Origin: Yinghuangia sp045039925
GTDB taxonomy: Bacteria; Actinomycetota; Actinomycetes; Streptomycetales; Streptomycetaceae
Reading direction: 5' to 3'
DNA: 64,000 bases
Assembly: GCA_045039925.1 (NCBI GenBank)
Contig: CP108401.1
Location: 248,001 to 312,000, forward strand
Below the pieces are notes generated by a model. It was not told the origin of the DNA, did not search any database, and was given only the letters and a program-made list of their open reading frames with translations. Positions 52,125-62,167 of this stretch are shown here, one piece after another (position 1 is the stretch's first letter; every line of letters starts with the position of its first letter). The translations under genes and the position numbers were made by a program.

Positions 52125-52652
52125 CTACAGGCGGCCCTCGACGAGCTTCGCCAACTCGGTGGCCGCCCGGAGGCAGTGCTCGGCGCTCAGGTTCAGCGCT
52201 GTGGAGAGCGCGACGGAAACGGTGACTCCGGCCTTCTCGAACACGAACGTGTTGGTGGTGGCGTCGAACCGGGCGCGGTCTCCGACACCGTCGACCATCC
52301 CGCCGCGCTCCGGCACCACCGCTTCGCCGGGCGCGCCCGGGACGAGCGGGCGGACGGCGAGGTCGATGCCGCCGCTGTTCGACGTTGACCCCTGCGCCGG
52401 GTACGAGCACAGGCCCTTCGCTTCGGGGTGCGGCACCGCGCGGTCCACCGGTCTTCCGACCGCCTGTGAGACCTCGTCGACTGTCAGAAAGGTGCACACG
52501 GCCCGGTTGACGACGATCACCCCCGAGGCTGCCGGCGACGCGGCATGGCCGTCGTCGTCGGACGTGCACGCCGTCGCCCCGACGCTCAGCGCGATCGCGA
52601 CCAGGAGCACGGCCGCGTTTCGCGTCCCCTCGTACGCGGCACCGTTGTTCAT
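52125..52652 (-). CDS. DUF3558-like lipoprotein
   Basis: 175 aa from ATG 52652 (GGAGCC upstream). Lipobox ATACT after a Leu/Ala core. The mature part begins with VCTFLTVDEVSQAVGRPV, has a second Cys in GLCSYP and a third in AEHCLRAATELA, the pattern of DUF3558 lipoproteins. These are small envelope proteins of actinomycetes with unknown ligands. The frame is open upstream (to 53222) but with no ribosome site. Confidence 0.75.
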   Translation of the reverse strand: MNNGAAYEGTRNAAVLLVAIALSVGATACTSDDDGHAASPAASGVIVVNRAVCTFLTVDEVSQAVGRPVDRAVPHPEAKGLCSYPAQGSTSNSGGIDLAVRPLVPGAPGEAVVPERGGMVDGVGDRARFDATTNTFVFEKAGVTVSVALSTALNLSAEHCLRAATELAKLVEGRL

Positions 52653-53229
52653 GGCTCCACGACCGCCGCCGGTACGCCTCACGAAAGCGCGGCCAGGTCC
52701 GACCGGCATGAGGCGAAGCAGCCGGCAGATCCCCGCGCACGCGTCACTGAGGGGCCTGCTGACGTGGACCTTGTCGGCTGCCCGCGGACCCTCGCCGCCG
52801 TCACGCCTGTGCGAGGCTGGCCGCCGTCCGCGTCCGCGGCTGACGGCCGAGAGCCGCGGCGCCGGGCCGGGCGCGTCGAGCACGTCCTGGCGGCCGAAGC
52901 GCACCGAGTTCTCGGACGGGTCCTTCAGGACGTGCCCGAGCTTGCGGACGTCCATCTCCCACCTCCAGATGTCTTCTCCACCGCCGACTGCGGTCGGTGT
53001 CGAGTCGGCCGCGGATCCCGCGGTTGACGCCGATGCGCTTCGAGGGCGCGTTGACCAGGGGTGCCGGACCGGGGACGTACCTCGGCACCTGGCGAGGCGG
53101 TACGCGACGAGGCGCCAAGGTCCGACCGTGCGGCTGCTGTGACGGGGGTACGGACGTCCGCGGTCGTTCCGGTGGCCGACTGCCGGCAGCCGCCGCCTCT
53201 GCGGTGGCGGCGGGCAAGGCACGGCGGCG
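52653..53229. other. Intergenic region, no clear gene
   Basis: The minus strand has an open frame continuing upstream from the lipoprotein, including MDVRKLGHVLKDPSENSVRF near 52950, which looks briefly protein-like. It lacks a strong start and loses bias further on. No other element is visible. Confidence 0.35.
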
Positions 53230-53478
53230 TCAGCGTCGGCTGTCGATCCACTGCCACGCCTGTTCGGCGTAGTGGCGTGCTTGATCGGGGTTGCCCGCTA
53301 CCAGACCCGCGGCGGCAAGGAGGACCACGGCTTTGAGGAGCTTGCCGAGCACGCCGCCGTGTCTGTGCCGACGCTGCTGGTGCCGGCGTCGGCCGTCGAC
53401 GAAGTCGTTGTGCTCTCGGAAGCGGCGGTTGGCTTCCCGCGCCTGCTGTTGGGCGAACTGCCCGGGGTCGAACGCCAT
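53230..53478 (-). CDS. Small membrane-associated protein
   Basis: 82 aa from ATG 53478 (GGAGAAGG upstream). The N-terminal half is Gln/Arg-rich and helical (FAQQQAREANRRFREHNDF, then HQQRRHRHGG). One hydrophobic segment (LGKLLKAVVLLAAAGLVAG) follows. A similar combination occurs in small streptomycete envelope proteins. Function unknown. Confidence 0.6.
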   Translation of the reverse strand: MAFDPGQFAQQQAREANRRFREHNDFVDGRRRHQQRRHRHGGVLGKLLKAVVLLAAAGLVAGNPDQARHYAEQAWQWIDSRR

Positions 53479-53870
53479 TGCCTTCTCCGTTCCCACGGCT
53501 GTGACGCGTCGTTGAGGTTCTGGTGCCTGGGGACTCCGCGGTCTGCGCCGCGTGTGCGCAGCCGACAGCCGGCGCTTGTCCCTGCCTTTCCCGAGCACGT
53601 GTCACGGGCCCGAAGCGTCGACGCGCGCCGAACCTGTGCCCGTCAACGTCGCGTGCCTGGCGACCCGGGAACCAGGGACGATCCGTCCCGACCGCTGCGA
53701 CGCGCGACGGCGCACGACGCTCGGATGCGGCGCCGCGCCCAGGGTCTTCACGGCCGCCGCGACCAGGTTCGCGTGCTGTGTGGCGACGCCGCATCCGTGC
53801 CAGCACGGAACGGCCGTATCCGGGCGGGTGCTGAGCGACGGCGTCGCGGCGGGTACCCGGGTGGCTTCCC
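53479..53870. other. Intergenic region, no gene recognised
   Basis: All frames across the stretch lack coding bias, and no strong hairpin or repeat is seen. Confidence 0.4.
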
Positions 53871-54521
53871 TCAAGACCGCGGTCCCGGCTGCGGGCCGAT
53901 GGGCCGGTCCGGCGTCTGGGCGGCGGTCGCCGCCGCCCAGGTCAGCGCAAGGCCGCCGACCAGCGCACCGGGCGGGTGCGGGACGGGGAGCGCGGACACC
54001 AGGGCGGCGAACCCCAGGAACACGGCCGCGCCCAGGGAGATGACACGTCGGCGGCGGCCGTGGAAGGCGACGGCCGCGAAGCCGATGCCGGTGAGCAGCA
54101 TCTTCGGGGCGAACGCCACCGCGGTCATAGTGCCGGGCTTGTCCCAGCGCTCGTCGGTCACCCAGCCTGCGACGTCGGCGCCGAACGTCGCCATGCCCCA
54201 GGCGAGCGCGGCGACGACGAGGCACCCTGCTGCCGCGGTGGTCGTCGCCCAGCGCGGCAGGCGCGGATGCAGGCTGCCGAGCGACAGCGCGAGGACCGCG
54301 TATCCGACCGCCATGAGCATGTTGGCGGTCACACACAAGGGGCTGCGCACGGCTTCGCGTCCGCTGAGGTCGGCCAGGAGGAAGAAGCTGGAGATGTACG
54401 CGGCGGCGCCGACCGCGCCGACGATCCCGCCGATCCGGATCGCCAACGGGGCCGCGGACTCGGTCGCCGGCCTCGCCGTCGTCGCTGGTGTGCCTGTGGA
54501 AGCCGGGGAAGTACTGGTCAT
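53871..54521 (-). CDS. Polytopic membrane protein next to a two-component system
   Basis: 216 aa from ATG 54521. About six hydrophobic segments (for example GGIVGAVGAAAYISSFFLLA, ANMLMAVGYAVLALSL, ATTTAAAGCLVVAALAWGMA, LLTGIGFAAVAF, LGAAVFLGFAALVSAL). It is transcribed away from the kinase/regulator pair at 54717, sharing the intergenic region, so it is a plausible target of that regulator. Family not certain. Confidence 0.65.
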   Translation of the reverse strand: MTSTSPASTGTPATTARPATESAAPLAIRIGGIVGAVGAAAYISSFFLLADLSGREAVRSPLCVTANMLMAVGYAVLALSLGSLHPRLPRWATTTAAAGCLVVAALAWGMATFGADVAGWVTDERWDKPGTMTAVAFAPKMLLTGIGFAAVAFHGRRRRVISLGAAVFLGFAALVSALPVPHPPGALVGGLALTWAAATAAQTPDRPIGPQPGPRS

Positions 54522-54716
54522 GTTGTCCTCCGTCGCACCGGAATGTGGAAGTCCTCAGCATCGGCGGGAAGTTGACGGAGGCGCAGCGGCCGCGCGGCGG
54601 ACTTCGCGGTTCACACGGCAGGACGTACGCCGTGCTGCCGTTCCCCCGTACGGGGGAAGGATCCTGTCCGTCGCGGAACGCTACCGGCCCACTCGTCCCG
54701 GCCGTAGCCTGCCGAC

Positions 54717-56654
54717 GTGCATGACAAAGACCGGTCGCTGGACGCGGTGTTCGCCGCCGCGCTGGCCGCCGTGACCGTCGCCAGTGTGCTGACGTCCGAC
54801 CCGTCGGACTCGGCCGTGCACCCGGATCCCAACGTGTGGCTGGCCCTGGCGGCTGTCTCCTCCGGCCTGCTTCTCGCGCTGCGGCGAGTCCGGCCGATTG
54901 CGGTGCTCTGCGTCGTACTGGCGCTGGACAGCGCCGTCGCGGCCTACGGCTGGGACCCCGAACTCATCGGCGTCTGCGCTCTCGTCGCGCTGTACACGGT
55001 CGCGGCCTGGCGGCCCGTCGTGGTGTCGGTCTCGTGCATGCTCGGGTGTTACGCGGTCGGCGCCGCCGTATGGCTGGTGTGGAGCCCGGCGTCGCCCCCG
55101 GGGAACCTCGCCGAGCACGCGGTGTTCGCGATCGCGTGGGCAGCGGGCGTCTCGGTGCGCCGCGGCAGGGCCCGGCAGCGGCGTTCCGCCGATCGGGCCC
55201 TGGAAGCCGAGCGCGGCAGGGCGCGTGCGGTGGAGCAGGCGGTGGTCGCCGAGCGGATGCGGATCCTGCGGGAGCTGCACGACGTGATCACCCACGCCCT
55301 GTCGGTGATCGCCGTCCAGGCGGGCGTGGCCCGGCACTTGGCGGACGTCCGACCCGAAAACGCCAAACCGGCCCTGGACACGATCGCCGCGGCGGGCCGG
55401 ACCGCACTCGATGACCTGCGCCGGATGCTGGGACTGCTCCGTGCCCCGACCGCCGACCCGCCCCATACTCCGGGGGACGAGCCCGTGGAAGCCGGCCCGA
55501 CCGCGCCCGGCCGGCGCGAACGCCTGGTCGACCTCGCTGCGGGGACAGCGCTGACGGCGGTCGCCGTCAGCAGCGTGGTCAGTACCGACGCGGATGTCGC
55601 GTACGACTACCCGCCGGCCGACTACCGGCTGGTCCTGCTGGCGCTCACCGCCTCACTGCCACTCGCGGTGCGCCGGCTCTACCCGGTAGCGGTCTTCGCG
55701 GTGGTGCTGGCCGCGCTCGGGACCGTGAGCGCACTCGCCTGGAACCCCGGTGTACTGCCGTTCTGCCTCATGGTCGCGCTGTTCACCGTGGCCGCTCACC
55801 GCGAACGGCTTTTTGCCGCAGCAGCGTTGGCCGCGACGTATGCGCAAGCCGGACTGCTGGCCGTGCTACGCGTCCCCTACTTCGACCACCCCCTCGCGTT
55901 CATCGGCGTCGGCGCACTGACGGCGGTCTGGGCCGGCGGCCGGTACGCCCGACACCGCACCGCCGCGGTGTCACGCGCCCGCGCCGCCGAACACGCCGCG
56001 GAACGCCGCAAGGCGGCTGCCGCGGAACGGGCCGTACTCGACGAACGCCTGCGCGTGGCCCGCGAGCTCCACGACGTCGTCGCCCACACTCTGTCGGTGA
56101 TCGCCGTCCAGGCAGGTGTCGCCGTCCACCTCGCCGACATCGCACCGGAACGCACGGCCCCGGCACTGGAGGCCGTGGAAGCCGCCGCCCGGACGGCGTT
56201 GGAGGATCTGCGCCGCATGTTCGCCGTGCTGCCGGGCCAGAACGAACCCGAACTGGCCCCGGCCCCCGGGCTCGCGGAACTGCATCTGCTGGCATCCGCC
56301 CACCGGGCCTCCTACGGACCCGTCGATCTGTCCGTGGACCTGCCGGTCGAACAAGCCCCCGCCAGCCTCCGCCTCACCGTCTTCCGGATCGTCCAGGAAT
56401 CCCTGACCAACGCACGCAAGCACGCCCCGGGAACCCCGGTCACCACCCAGGTCACGATGACCGGTGAAGGAGTGGAGGTCACTGTCGAGAACCCCGGGCC
56501 GGTCCGCCCGCCCGGCGAATCCGGCTACGGGCTGGCGGGCATGCGCGAACGCGTGGCACTGTTCGACGGCCGACTCGACGCCGGCCCCCACACGCACGGC
56601 GGATTCCGCGTCCACGCGCTGCTGCGCTGGACACCTGACGGAGAGGCCGGATGA
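54717..56654 (+). CDS. NarL-type histidine kinase with duplicated sensor and dimerisation modules
   Basis: 645 aa from GTG 54717. The first half has ~4 membrane helices, a coiled linker and a HisKA_3 box ELHDVITHALSVIAVQAGVARHL (His ~188). It then stops without an ATPase domain. The second half repeats the plan: ~4 helices, linker, ELHDVVAHTLSVIAVQAGVAVHL (His ~452), then an HATPase with RIVQESLTNARKHA (~557) and SGYGLAGMRERVALF. Normal members have one set. The duplicate looks like an internal tandem fusion. It is coupled to the response regulator by ATGA. Confidence 0.85.
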   Translation: MHDKDRSLDAVFAAALAAVTVASVLTSDPSDSAVHPDPNVWLALAAVSSGLLLALRRVRPIAVLCVVLALDSAVAAYGWDPELIGVCALVALYTVAAWRPVVVSVSCMLGCYAVGAAVWLVWSPASPPGNLAEHAVFAIAWAAGVSVRRGRARQRRSADRALEAERGRARAVEQAVVAERMRILRELHDVITHALSVIAVQAGVARHLADVRPENAKPALDTIAAAGRTALDDLRRMLGLLRAPTADPPHTPGDEPVEAGPTAPGRRERLVDLAAGTALTAVAVSSVVSTDADVAYDYPPADYRLVLLALTASLPLAVRRLYPVAVFAVVLAALGTVSALAWNPGVLPFCLMVALFTVAAHRERLFAAAALAATYAQAGLLAVLRVPYFDHPLAFIGVGALTAVWAGGRYARHRTAAVSRARAAEHAAERRKAAAAERAVLDERLRVARELHDVVAHTLSVIAVQAGVAVHLADIAPERTAPALEAVEAAARTALEDLRRMFAVLPGQNEPELAPAPGLAELHLLASAHRASYGPVDLSVDLPVEQAPASLRLTVFRIVQESLTNARKHAPGTPVTTQVTMTGEGVEVTVENPGPVRPPGESGYGLAGMRERVALFDGRLDAGPHTHGGFRVHALLRWTPDGEAG

Positions 56655-57316
56655 CCATGCTGCGGATCGCGGTCGTCGACGACCAGGAGCTGGTCCGCGC
56701 CGGCTTCGTCGCACTGCTGGCCGCCACCCCGGGCATCGAGGTCGTCGGCGAAGCCGGACAAGGCGAAGAGGCCGTCCGGCTCGCCCGAACTGCCCGCCCC
56801 GACATCATGCTCATGGACGTCCGCATGCCGGTCCTCAACGGCATCGAGGCCACCGCCCGGATCACCGCCGACCCGGCCTGCGCGGCCACCAGCGTCCTGG
56901 TCCTCACCACCTTCGGCCTCGACGAGTACGTCTTCGGAGCACTCCGCGCCGGCGCCGTCGGCTTCCTGCTCAAGGACACCCCTCCCGCCGAACTCCTCCG
57001 CGCGATCCACGCAGCCGCGGACGGCGACGCACTGCTCTCACCCTCGATCACGCGCACCCTCATCGAAGCCTTCGCCACCACACCCGCCGCACCGGCCCAG
57101 ACACCGCCGGCACTCGAACTCACCCCACGCGAGACGGACATCCTCGTCCTCGTCGCCCGCGGCCACTCCAACGCCGCCATCGCCCAGACCTTGGGCGTCG
57201 GACCCGCCACCGTGAAGACCTACGTCAGCAGACTGCTCACCAAGCTCGACGCCACCACCAGGGTCCACCTGGTCATCCACGCCTACGAATCCGGCCTGGT
57301 CAGCCCCCAGCCCTGA
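56651..57316 (+). CDS. NarL/LuxR-family response regulator
   Basis: 221 aa from ATG 56651, overlapping the kinase stop (ATGA). The receiver has RIAVVDDQELVRAGF, phosphorylation Asp ~56 in IMLMDVRMP and Lys in FLLKDTPPAEL. The C-terminal LuxR HTH is LTPRETDILVLVARGHSNAAIAQTLGVGPATVKTYVSRLLTKLDA. All key residues are present. It is the partner of the duplicated kinase. Confidence 0.9.
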   Translation: MTMLRIAVVDDQELVRAGFVALLAATPGIEVVGEAGQGEEAVRLARTARPDIMLMDVRMPVLNGIEATARITADPACAATSVLVLTTFGLDEYVFGALRAGAVGFLLKDTPPAELLRAIHAAADGDALLSPSITRTLIEAFATTPAAPAQTPPALELTPRETDILVLVARGHSNAAIAQTLGVGPATVKTYVSRLLTKLDATTRVHLVIHAYESGLVSPQP

Positions 57317-57740
57317 CGAACCACGAGGCGGATCAACTGCCGGACCGCCGAACAGCGTGCTCGTTGCGGCATCGTCGACTGATTCGGCCGTGGCGCCCGG
57401 CGGGCGTCGCGTGCCGCCCGTGAAGCGCATCGTGTTCGGTGTCTGCATCTACGCCGCCGTTCCCCCGTACCACGACTGTCGGTTCTGACCGCGTCCGGCG
57501 CCCCGGTGTACGAGGCCCCGCCACGTCCTCGTGCGTGCACGCGGTGGATGGGGCCGGTTCGGGGCACTGCTGGAGGCCGCGGCGGTCGGTGACACCATCC
57601 GCAGTGCGGACGCCGCACGGTTGTTCCGTTCCGACGTGGGACGTCCCGCCGATCCGGGATGTCCTGAGGCGGCGAACGGGTCGCTCCACCGGATCGGTGT
57701 GCGCGCTCCAGATTTCCCTCGTCACCCGCGTTCACGGTCG
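57317..57740. other. Intergenic region, no gene recognised
   Basis: No frame with bias and no strong hairpin. It separates the regulator gene from a convergent lipoprotein gene. Confidence 0.4.
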
Positions 57741-58352
57741 TCAGGTGCTGCGCGGCGCCACCGGGCTCGTGACGACGTCGCGGAGTGCCGCGGTGAGCTC
57801 CTCGGTGGTGACGGTGGCGAAGAGCAGTGCAGCGGTCGTCGCGATGCGTTCGGGGCAGGAGCGACCGTCGAGTCTGACCACCGCCACGGTGGTGAGGGTG
57901 TGCAGTTCCTTGACGACGAAGGTGTAGTGCCGCGCGCGCAACGGGATGACCGTGGGCCGTTGCCCCTGGAATACGACATAGGAGCACTCTTGGAGGATGC
58001 TGCCGTCGTCCGACGGCTGGACGCACGCGAGCAGTCGGGCGTTCTTCGGGTCTTGGGCGCGCCATTCGAGCGGGACGACGGGGCCGCCGAAGGCGGGCCA
58101 CGTGCCCAGTACGAGGCGGTGCGGGCCGGCGCCGACGTATTCGGCCGGAGAGCGAACGGCCGGCCGCGTGGTCTCGTCCTCGTTGCACAGGCCCTGGTAC
58201 CCGTCGACGGAATCGGGCGGATCGAGGGGGATGTCTTCCAGTGAGCACCCGGCGGCGGCCAGCACCGCTGCCGCGATCAGCAACCGAGCAGCAGGGCGCC
58301 GTGGATGGCCGGGCCGGTGGCCGTCGGGCGGCGGCTGCTCCCGTGCATGCAT
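57741..58352 (-). CDS. Putative lipoprotein of unknown function
   Basis: 203 aa from ATG 58352. ATG 58397 and 58448 are in frame but less likely. Signal segment RLLIAAAVLAAAGCSLED with lipobox AAAGC. The mature part has four cysteines (LCNED, LLACVQ, ECSYVVF, SCPERI) and beta-prone strands. Extracellular and lipid-anchored. Family not recognised. Confidence 0.65.
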   Translation of the reverse strand: MHAREQPPPDGHRPGHPRRPAARLLIAAAVLAAAGCSLEDIPLDPPDSVDGYQGLCNEDETTRPAVRSPAEYVGAGPHRLVLGTWPAFGGPVVPLEWRAQDPKNARLLACVQPSDDGSILQECSYVVFQGQRPTVIPLRARHYTFVVKELHTLTTVAVVRLDGRSCPERIATTAALLFATVTTEELTAALRDVVTSPVAPRST

Positions 58353-58502
58353 GCCTGGTGTTGCCCTGCGGCCCCACGTGACAACCACGCGCGTGCGGGC
58401 CATGAGCGAACAACACTCGTAAGGAGGCGGAACCGCGGCGGCTTTCACCGTACGCGTAAGACACCTGCGAAGTGGTTGCGACTCGCAGGGTGGCCGACGC
58501 TG

Positions 58503-59327
58503 TCAGGGACTGTCTTTGCGTGCGCGCAGGGAGTAGGTCAGGGGGTAGCGCGGGGCCCCGGTGGCGTGGCGGTAGACATCGTCGGGGTGGTGTTCCAGGG
58601 ATTGGCGTTGTCGGTAGAACGTGTGGTCGTGTTCGTGCAGGAACTCGATGCGAAGTCCGGCGGCGGCGATGGAGCTGACCACGGACGCGAGCGTGTGGTC
58701 CCATTCGATCGTGGTGTCGTGCTCGGTGACGGCGTGTTCGTCGGCGTACGATCCGGGGCCGCCTGAAAGGTGCGGGCCTTCGTCGAAGTAGTCGTGGGCG
58801 ACGACGGAGCCGGTGGCGTCGTCGAGGACGAACGCGAACGGGTGGAACTCGGCGAGGTACAAGAATCCGCCCGGCGCCAGGAGATCAGCCGTGATGGACG
58901 CCCATCGGGGCAGGTCGGGCAGCCAGTTCAGGGCTCCGAAGCCGGTGTACACAATGTCGAAGCGCCGCCCGTCGAGCGCGGCCACGGCGCCGTACACGTC
59001 GGCGAGGACGAACCGGGCTGGCAACGCGAGTTCCGCGGCCAGGTGCCGGGCCGCCTCGATCGCCGGCGGGGAGAAGTCCAAGCCGGTCGCATCCGCGCCG
59101 CGCGACGCCCACGACAACGTGTCACGACCGAAATGGCACTGCAGATGCAGCAGTTGCTTGCCAGCGACATCCCCGACCTCGTGCTTCTCGAAGTCCTTGA
59201 GCGAGTCGGGGCGCCGCCTGAATTCGTCCAGGTCGTACAGCTCGCTCCGCAGATGGATGCCGACCCGTTCGTCCCAGGAAGCCCGGTTGAGCTCGCGCCA
59301 CCGACCAGTGATGCCCTCCACGAGCAC
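58503..59327 (-). CDS. Class I SAM-dependent methyltransferase
   Basis: 274 aa. The N-terminus NRASWDERVGIHLRSELYDLD is typical of a small-molecule methyltransferase subgroup. Motif I reads LLHLQCHFGRDTLSWASRGA with HFG in place of the usual GxG. This is followed by GLDFSPPAIEAAR, and motif IV/V includes YTGFGALNWLPDLPRWASI and LLAPGGFLYLAEFHP. Length and motifs fit an intact enzyme. Substrate unknown. Confidence 0.85.
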   Translation of the reverse strand: MLVEGITGRWRELNRASWDERVGIHLRSELYDLDEFRRRPDSLKDFEKHEVGDVAGKQLLHLQCHFGRDTLSWASRGADATGLDFSPPAIEAARHLAAELALPARFVLADVYGAVAALDGRRFDIVYTGFGALNWLPDLPRWASITADLLAPGGFLYLAEFHPFAFVLDDATGSVVAHDYFDEGPHLSGGPGSYADEHAVTEHDTTIEWDHTLASVVSSIAAAGLRIEFLHEHDHTFYRQRQSLEHHPDDVYRHATGAPRYPLTYSLRARKDSP

Positions 59328-59591
59328 TCCGTCCTCCGCGGCCGTGATGTCTGCCGACCCCGGCAGGCACCGTCCCGGGGCAACTCCGGAACCTCAAGGT
59401 ACTCGCGATGATGGCCGCACCGCACACGCCAGCGGCAAGACGCCGAAGCACCGGGGAGCCCGGCCCCGCGACAGACGCAGGTCCTGACCTGGCCGAGCCG
59501 GTAGCGGGCGTCGAGTCCCGCCTGTGGCACCCGTCCGCCTTCGGTGTCCGCACCCATGCCGTCCCGGGGTGCATGCTGCCATCATCGGCTC

Positions 59592-61502
59592 ATGAGGGGG
59601 ACGTTGCTCGTCGGCGGAACCGCCGTGGCCGCGGCCGGGGTTGCCCTGCGCTCCTGGGTCGAGGGGTTCCGCTACGGCGCCAACAGCCCGGCGTTCGTGC
59701 TGTCGTGCGCGGCCGCCGCGGTCGGGACGGCCCTGGCCGCCGAGCGGTTGACGCGGCGGGGCGAACGGCAGGTCGGCGCGTGGCTCCGGGCCGTTTCGGT
59801 GTCGCTGGCCCTCTACCTCGCCGCCGCCGCGTTCGCGTCCGAGTACGCGGGCGTCCACGGGCGGACCGACGCCGTGGCCTATGCGGCCGTGGTGGCCGAG
59901 GCGAGCGGATACCTCTTCCCGGTGGCCCTGCTGCAGGCGTCGTTCGTCGCCGCAGGGCACCGGCTGGGCGTGGTCCGGCCGCGTGGACGTCGGGCCGCCG
60001 CCCTGTACTTGGCGTACACCGCGGGCTTCGTCGGGTTCGCCGTACTCGCGCTCCCGGTGGGCGACCCGTACGGCGACATCCGGCCGGTCCTCGACGTGGG
60101 GGCCGCCGCGTCGTGGGGCGGGACCGCGGGGATCCCGTGGATGCTGGGCGTGTTCCTCGGCCCGGCGGTGCTGTGGCGGGCGGTGCCGCGGGCCCGCGGC
60201 GCGGCTCGTCGGCGGACGCTCATGGTCGCGGTGGTCTCGCTGGCGCCGGTCGCGACCATCGTCTTCTGCGTCCTGGCCGGGTTCATGGCGTTCCGGTTCG
60301 ACCTGGTGTCGGTCGGGACGGGGACAGCCGTGCTGGCCGTCATGTACTCGGTGCCGTTCGCCCTGTGCGCGCTGGGGTTCCGGGAGGCGTTCGGCGTCGG
60401 CGTGCCGGTCCGGGTGGAACGCTGGACGCGGATGCTCACCGCGTTGGTAGGCGTCCCGTTCGTGATCGTGGTGGTCGCGGTGAGCGCGATCATCGGCAGC
60501 AGGCTCGGTGCCGTGCTGCCGGTGGTGCTGGCGACCGTGCTGGTCGCCGCCGGCCTCGCGCCGCTGCGGCGGCGGTCGGTGCGGGCCCTGGCGCTGCGCA
60601 GCGACCCGGTGCGGGCCCGGACCGCCGCGCTGGTCCGCGAGGCGGGAGCGGACACCCATCCGGCAGCCCGGGTCCAAGACGTCGTGCGCTCCGCGTTGGA
60701 GGAGGCCGGGCTGCGGGTGCTCTTCCGGCTTCCCGAGGAACGCGGATGGGTGACCGCGGACGGCGAACCCGCGTCGGCCGACGGCGTCGAACTGGGGTCC
60801 TCGGCCCGGGTGGTCGGTGTCGACGACGCGGCGGACCTGGGCAGTTGCCTTCCGGAGGTCGCCGCGCTGATCGAGCGGGCCGTGCTGGAGATGGCCGTGC
60901 GCGACCAGTCGGCGCGTGTCGCGGAGGCCGTCGCGGGCGAACGCAAGCGCGTGGAGCGCGACCTCCACGACGGGGTCCAGGGCAGGTTGCTGGCCCTGGC
61001 ACTGGACCTGAAGATGGCCTGTCGCGACGTCGACGCCCCGTCGCAACTCGTCTTGTCCGACGCCGCCGAGAGCCTGGCCGCCGCGATCGAGGAACTGCGG
61101 GCGCTGGCCAGCGGGGCCGCCCCCGACCTCCTGGCCCGCAAAGGCCTCGGCGCGGCGCTCGCCGACCTCACCGCGCGCGCACCCGCCCGGATCCACCTGC
61201 AGATCCCCGCGGAACGGCTGCCGGCGCCCGTCGAGGCGGTCGCGTACCTGGTGGCCTGCGAGGCCGTGACCAACGCGCTCAAACACGCCGACGCCGAGGA
61301 GATCACCGTGGCACTCGCCCTGGACGGGCCGCGCGCGACCTTGACCGTCCGCGACGACGGCATAGGCGGCGCCGACCTGCGCGCCGGAACCGGACTGCGC
61401 GGCCTGGCGGAACGGGTTCGGACAGCTGGCGGCAGCCTGGTCGTCAGCGACGCCCGGCCCAAGGGCACTCTCCTTGAGGCGACGCTCCCATGCGGGTGGT
61501 GA
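59592..61502 (+). CDS. NarL-type sensor histidine kinase
   Basis: 636 aa from ATG 59592. The N-terminal ~320 residues hold about eight or nine hydrophobic helices. A linker domain (HPAARVQDVVRSALEEAGLRVLF) follows, then the HisKA_3 box RVERDLHDGVQGRLLALALDL (His ~459) and an HATPase with VACEAVTNALKHADAEEI and DDGIGGADLRAGTGLRGLAERV. It overlaps the next response regulator by 13 bp, so they form a pair. Ligand unknown. Confidence 0.9.
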   Translation: MRGTLLVGGTAVAAAGVALRSWVEGFRYGANSPAFVLSCAAAAVGTALAAERLTRRGERQVGAWLRAVSVSLALYLAAAAFASEYAGVHGRTDAVAYAAVVAEASGYLFPVALLQASFVAAGHRLGVVRPRGRRAAALYLAYTAGFVGFAVLALPVGDPYGDIRPVLDVGAAASWGGTAGIPWMLGVFLGPAVLWRAVPRARGAARRRTLMVAVVSLAPVATIVFCVLAGFMAFRFDLVSVGTGTAVLAVMYSVPFALCALGFREAFGVGVPVRVERWTRMLTALVGVPFVIVVVAVSAIIGSRLGAVLPVVLATVLVAAGLAPLRRRSVRALALRSDPVRARTAALVREAGADTHPAARVQDVVRSALEEAGLRVLFRLPEERGWVTADGEPASADGVELGSSARVVGVDDAADLGSCLPEVAALIERAVLEMAVRDQSARVAEAVAGERKRVERDLHDGVQGRLLALALDLKMACRDVDAPSQLVLSDAAESLAAAIEELRALASGAAPDLLARKGLGAALADLTARAPARIHLQIPAERLPAPVEAVAYLVACEAVTNALKHADAEEITVALALDGPRATLTVRDDGIGGADLRAGTGLRGLAERVRTAGGSLVVSDARPKGTLLEATLPCGW

Positions 61503-62167
61503 TCGCCGAAGACCTGGTGCTGCTACGGCGCAGCATCGTGCGGCTGCTCGCGCAGGACGGGATCTCGGTGGTCGCCGAGGCCGGTGACGCGGCGGGCCTG
61601 GTGGACGCCGTCGTCGAGCACCGGCCCGACCTGGTGATCGCCGACGTCCGCATGCCGCCGACGTTCACCGACGAAGGCGCCGCGGCGGTCCTCCTGTTGC
61701 GCGACCGGTACCCGGGCCTCGCCGTCGTCGTGCTGTCCCACGTCGTCGAACCGGTCCTGGCGATGCGCCTGGCAGCCGACCGGCCCGCCCGGTTCGGCTA
61801 CCTCCTCAAGGACCGCGTCCTGGACCTGGACGACTTCGTCGCCACGGTGCGGCACGTGGCGGCGGGCGGCACCGCGATCGACCGGCAGGTCGTCGAGCAC
61901 TACCTCGTCGGGACGGGGCTCAGCCCGCGTGAGCGCGAAGTACTCGGTCTGCTCGCCCAAGGCCTCAGCAACGCCGCCATCGCCGGCCGCCTCGTCGTCT
62001 CCGAACGCACCGTCGACTCCCACCTGACCGCCGTCTTCGTCAAACTCGGCCTGCCGCCCGACCCCGACCACAACCGCCGGGTCCGCGCCGCGCTGCTGTG
62101 GCTGCGCGAAACCGGAGCCAGCACGGATGCGCCACCGCACCGCGGGAACCCACCATCGCAGGCATGA
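61490..62167 (+). CDS. NarL/LuxR-family response regulator
   Basis: 225 aa from ATG 61490. Receiver: RVVIAEDLVLLRRSI, Asp ~52 in LVIADVRMPPTF, Lys in YLLKDRVLDLDDF. LuxR HTH: LSPREREVLGLLAQGLSNAAIAGRLVVSERTVDSHLTAVFVKLGL. It overlaps the kinase gene upstream and the membrane-protein gene downstream (ATGA), making a three-gene unit. Confidence 0.9.
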   Translation: MRVVIAEDLVLLRRSIVRLLAQDGISVVAEAGDAAGLVDAVVEHRPDLVIADVRMPPTFTDEGAAAVLLLRDRYPGLAVVVLSHVVEPVLAMRLAADRPARFGYLLKDRVLDLDDFVATVRHVAAGGTAIDRQVVEHYLVGTGLSPREREVLGLLAQGLSNAAIAGRLVVSERTVDSHLTAVFVKLGLPPDPDHNRRVRAALLWLRETGASTDAPPHRGNPPSQA

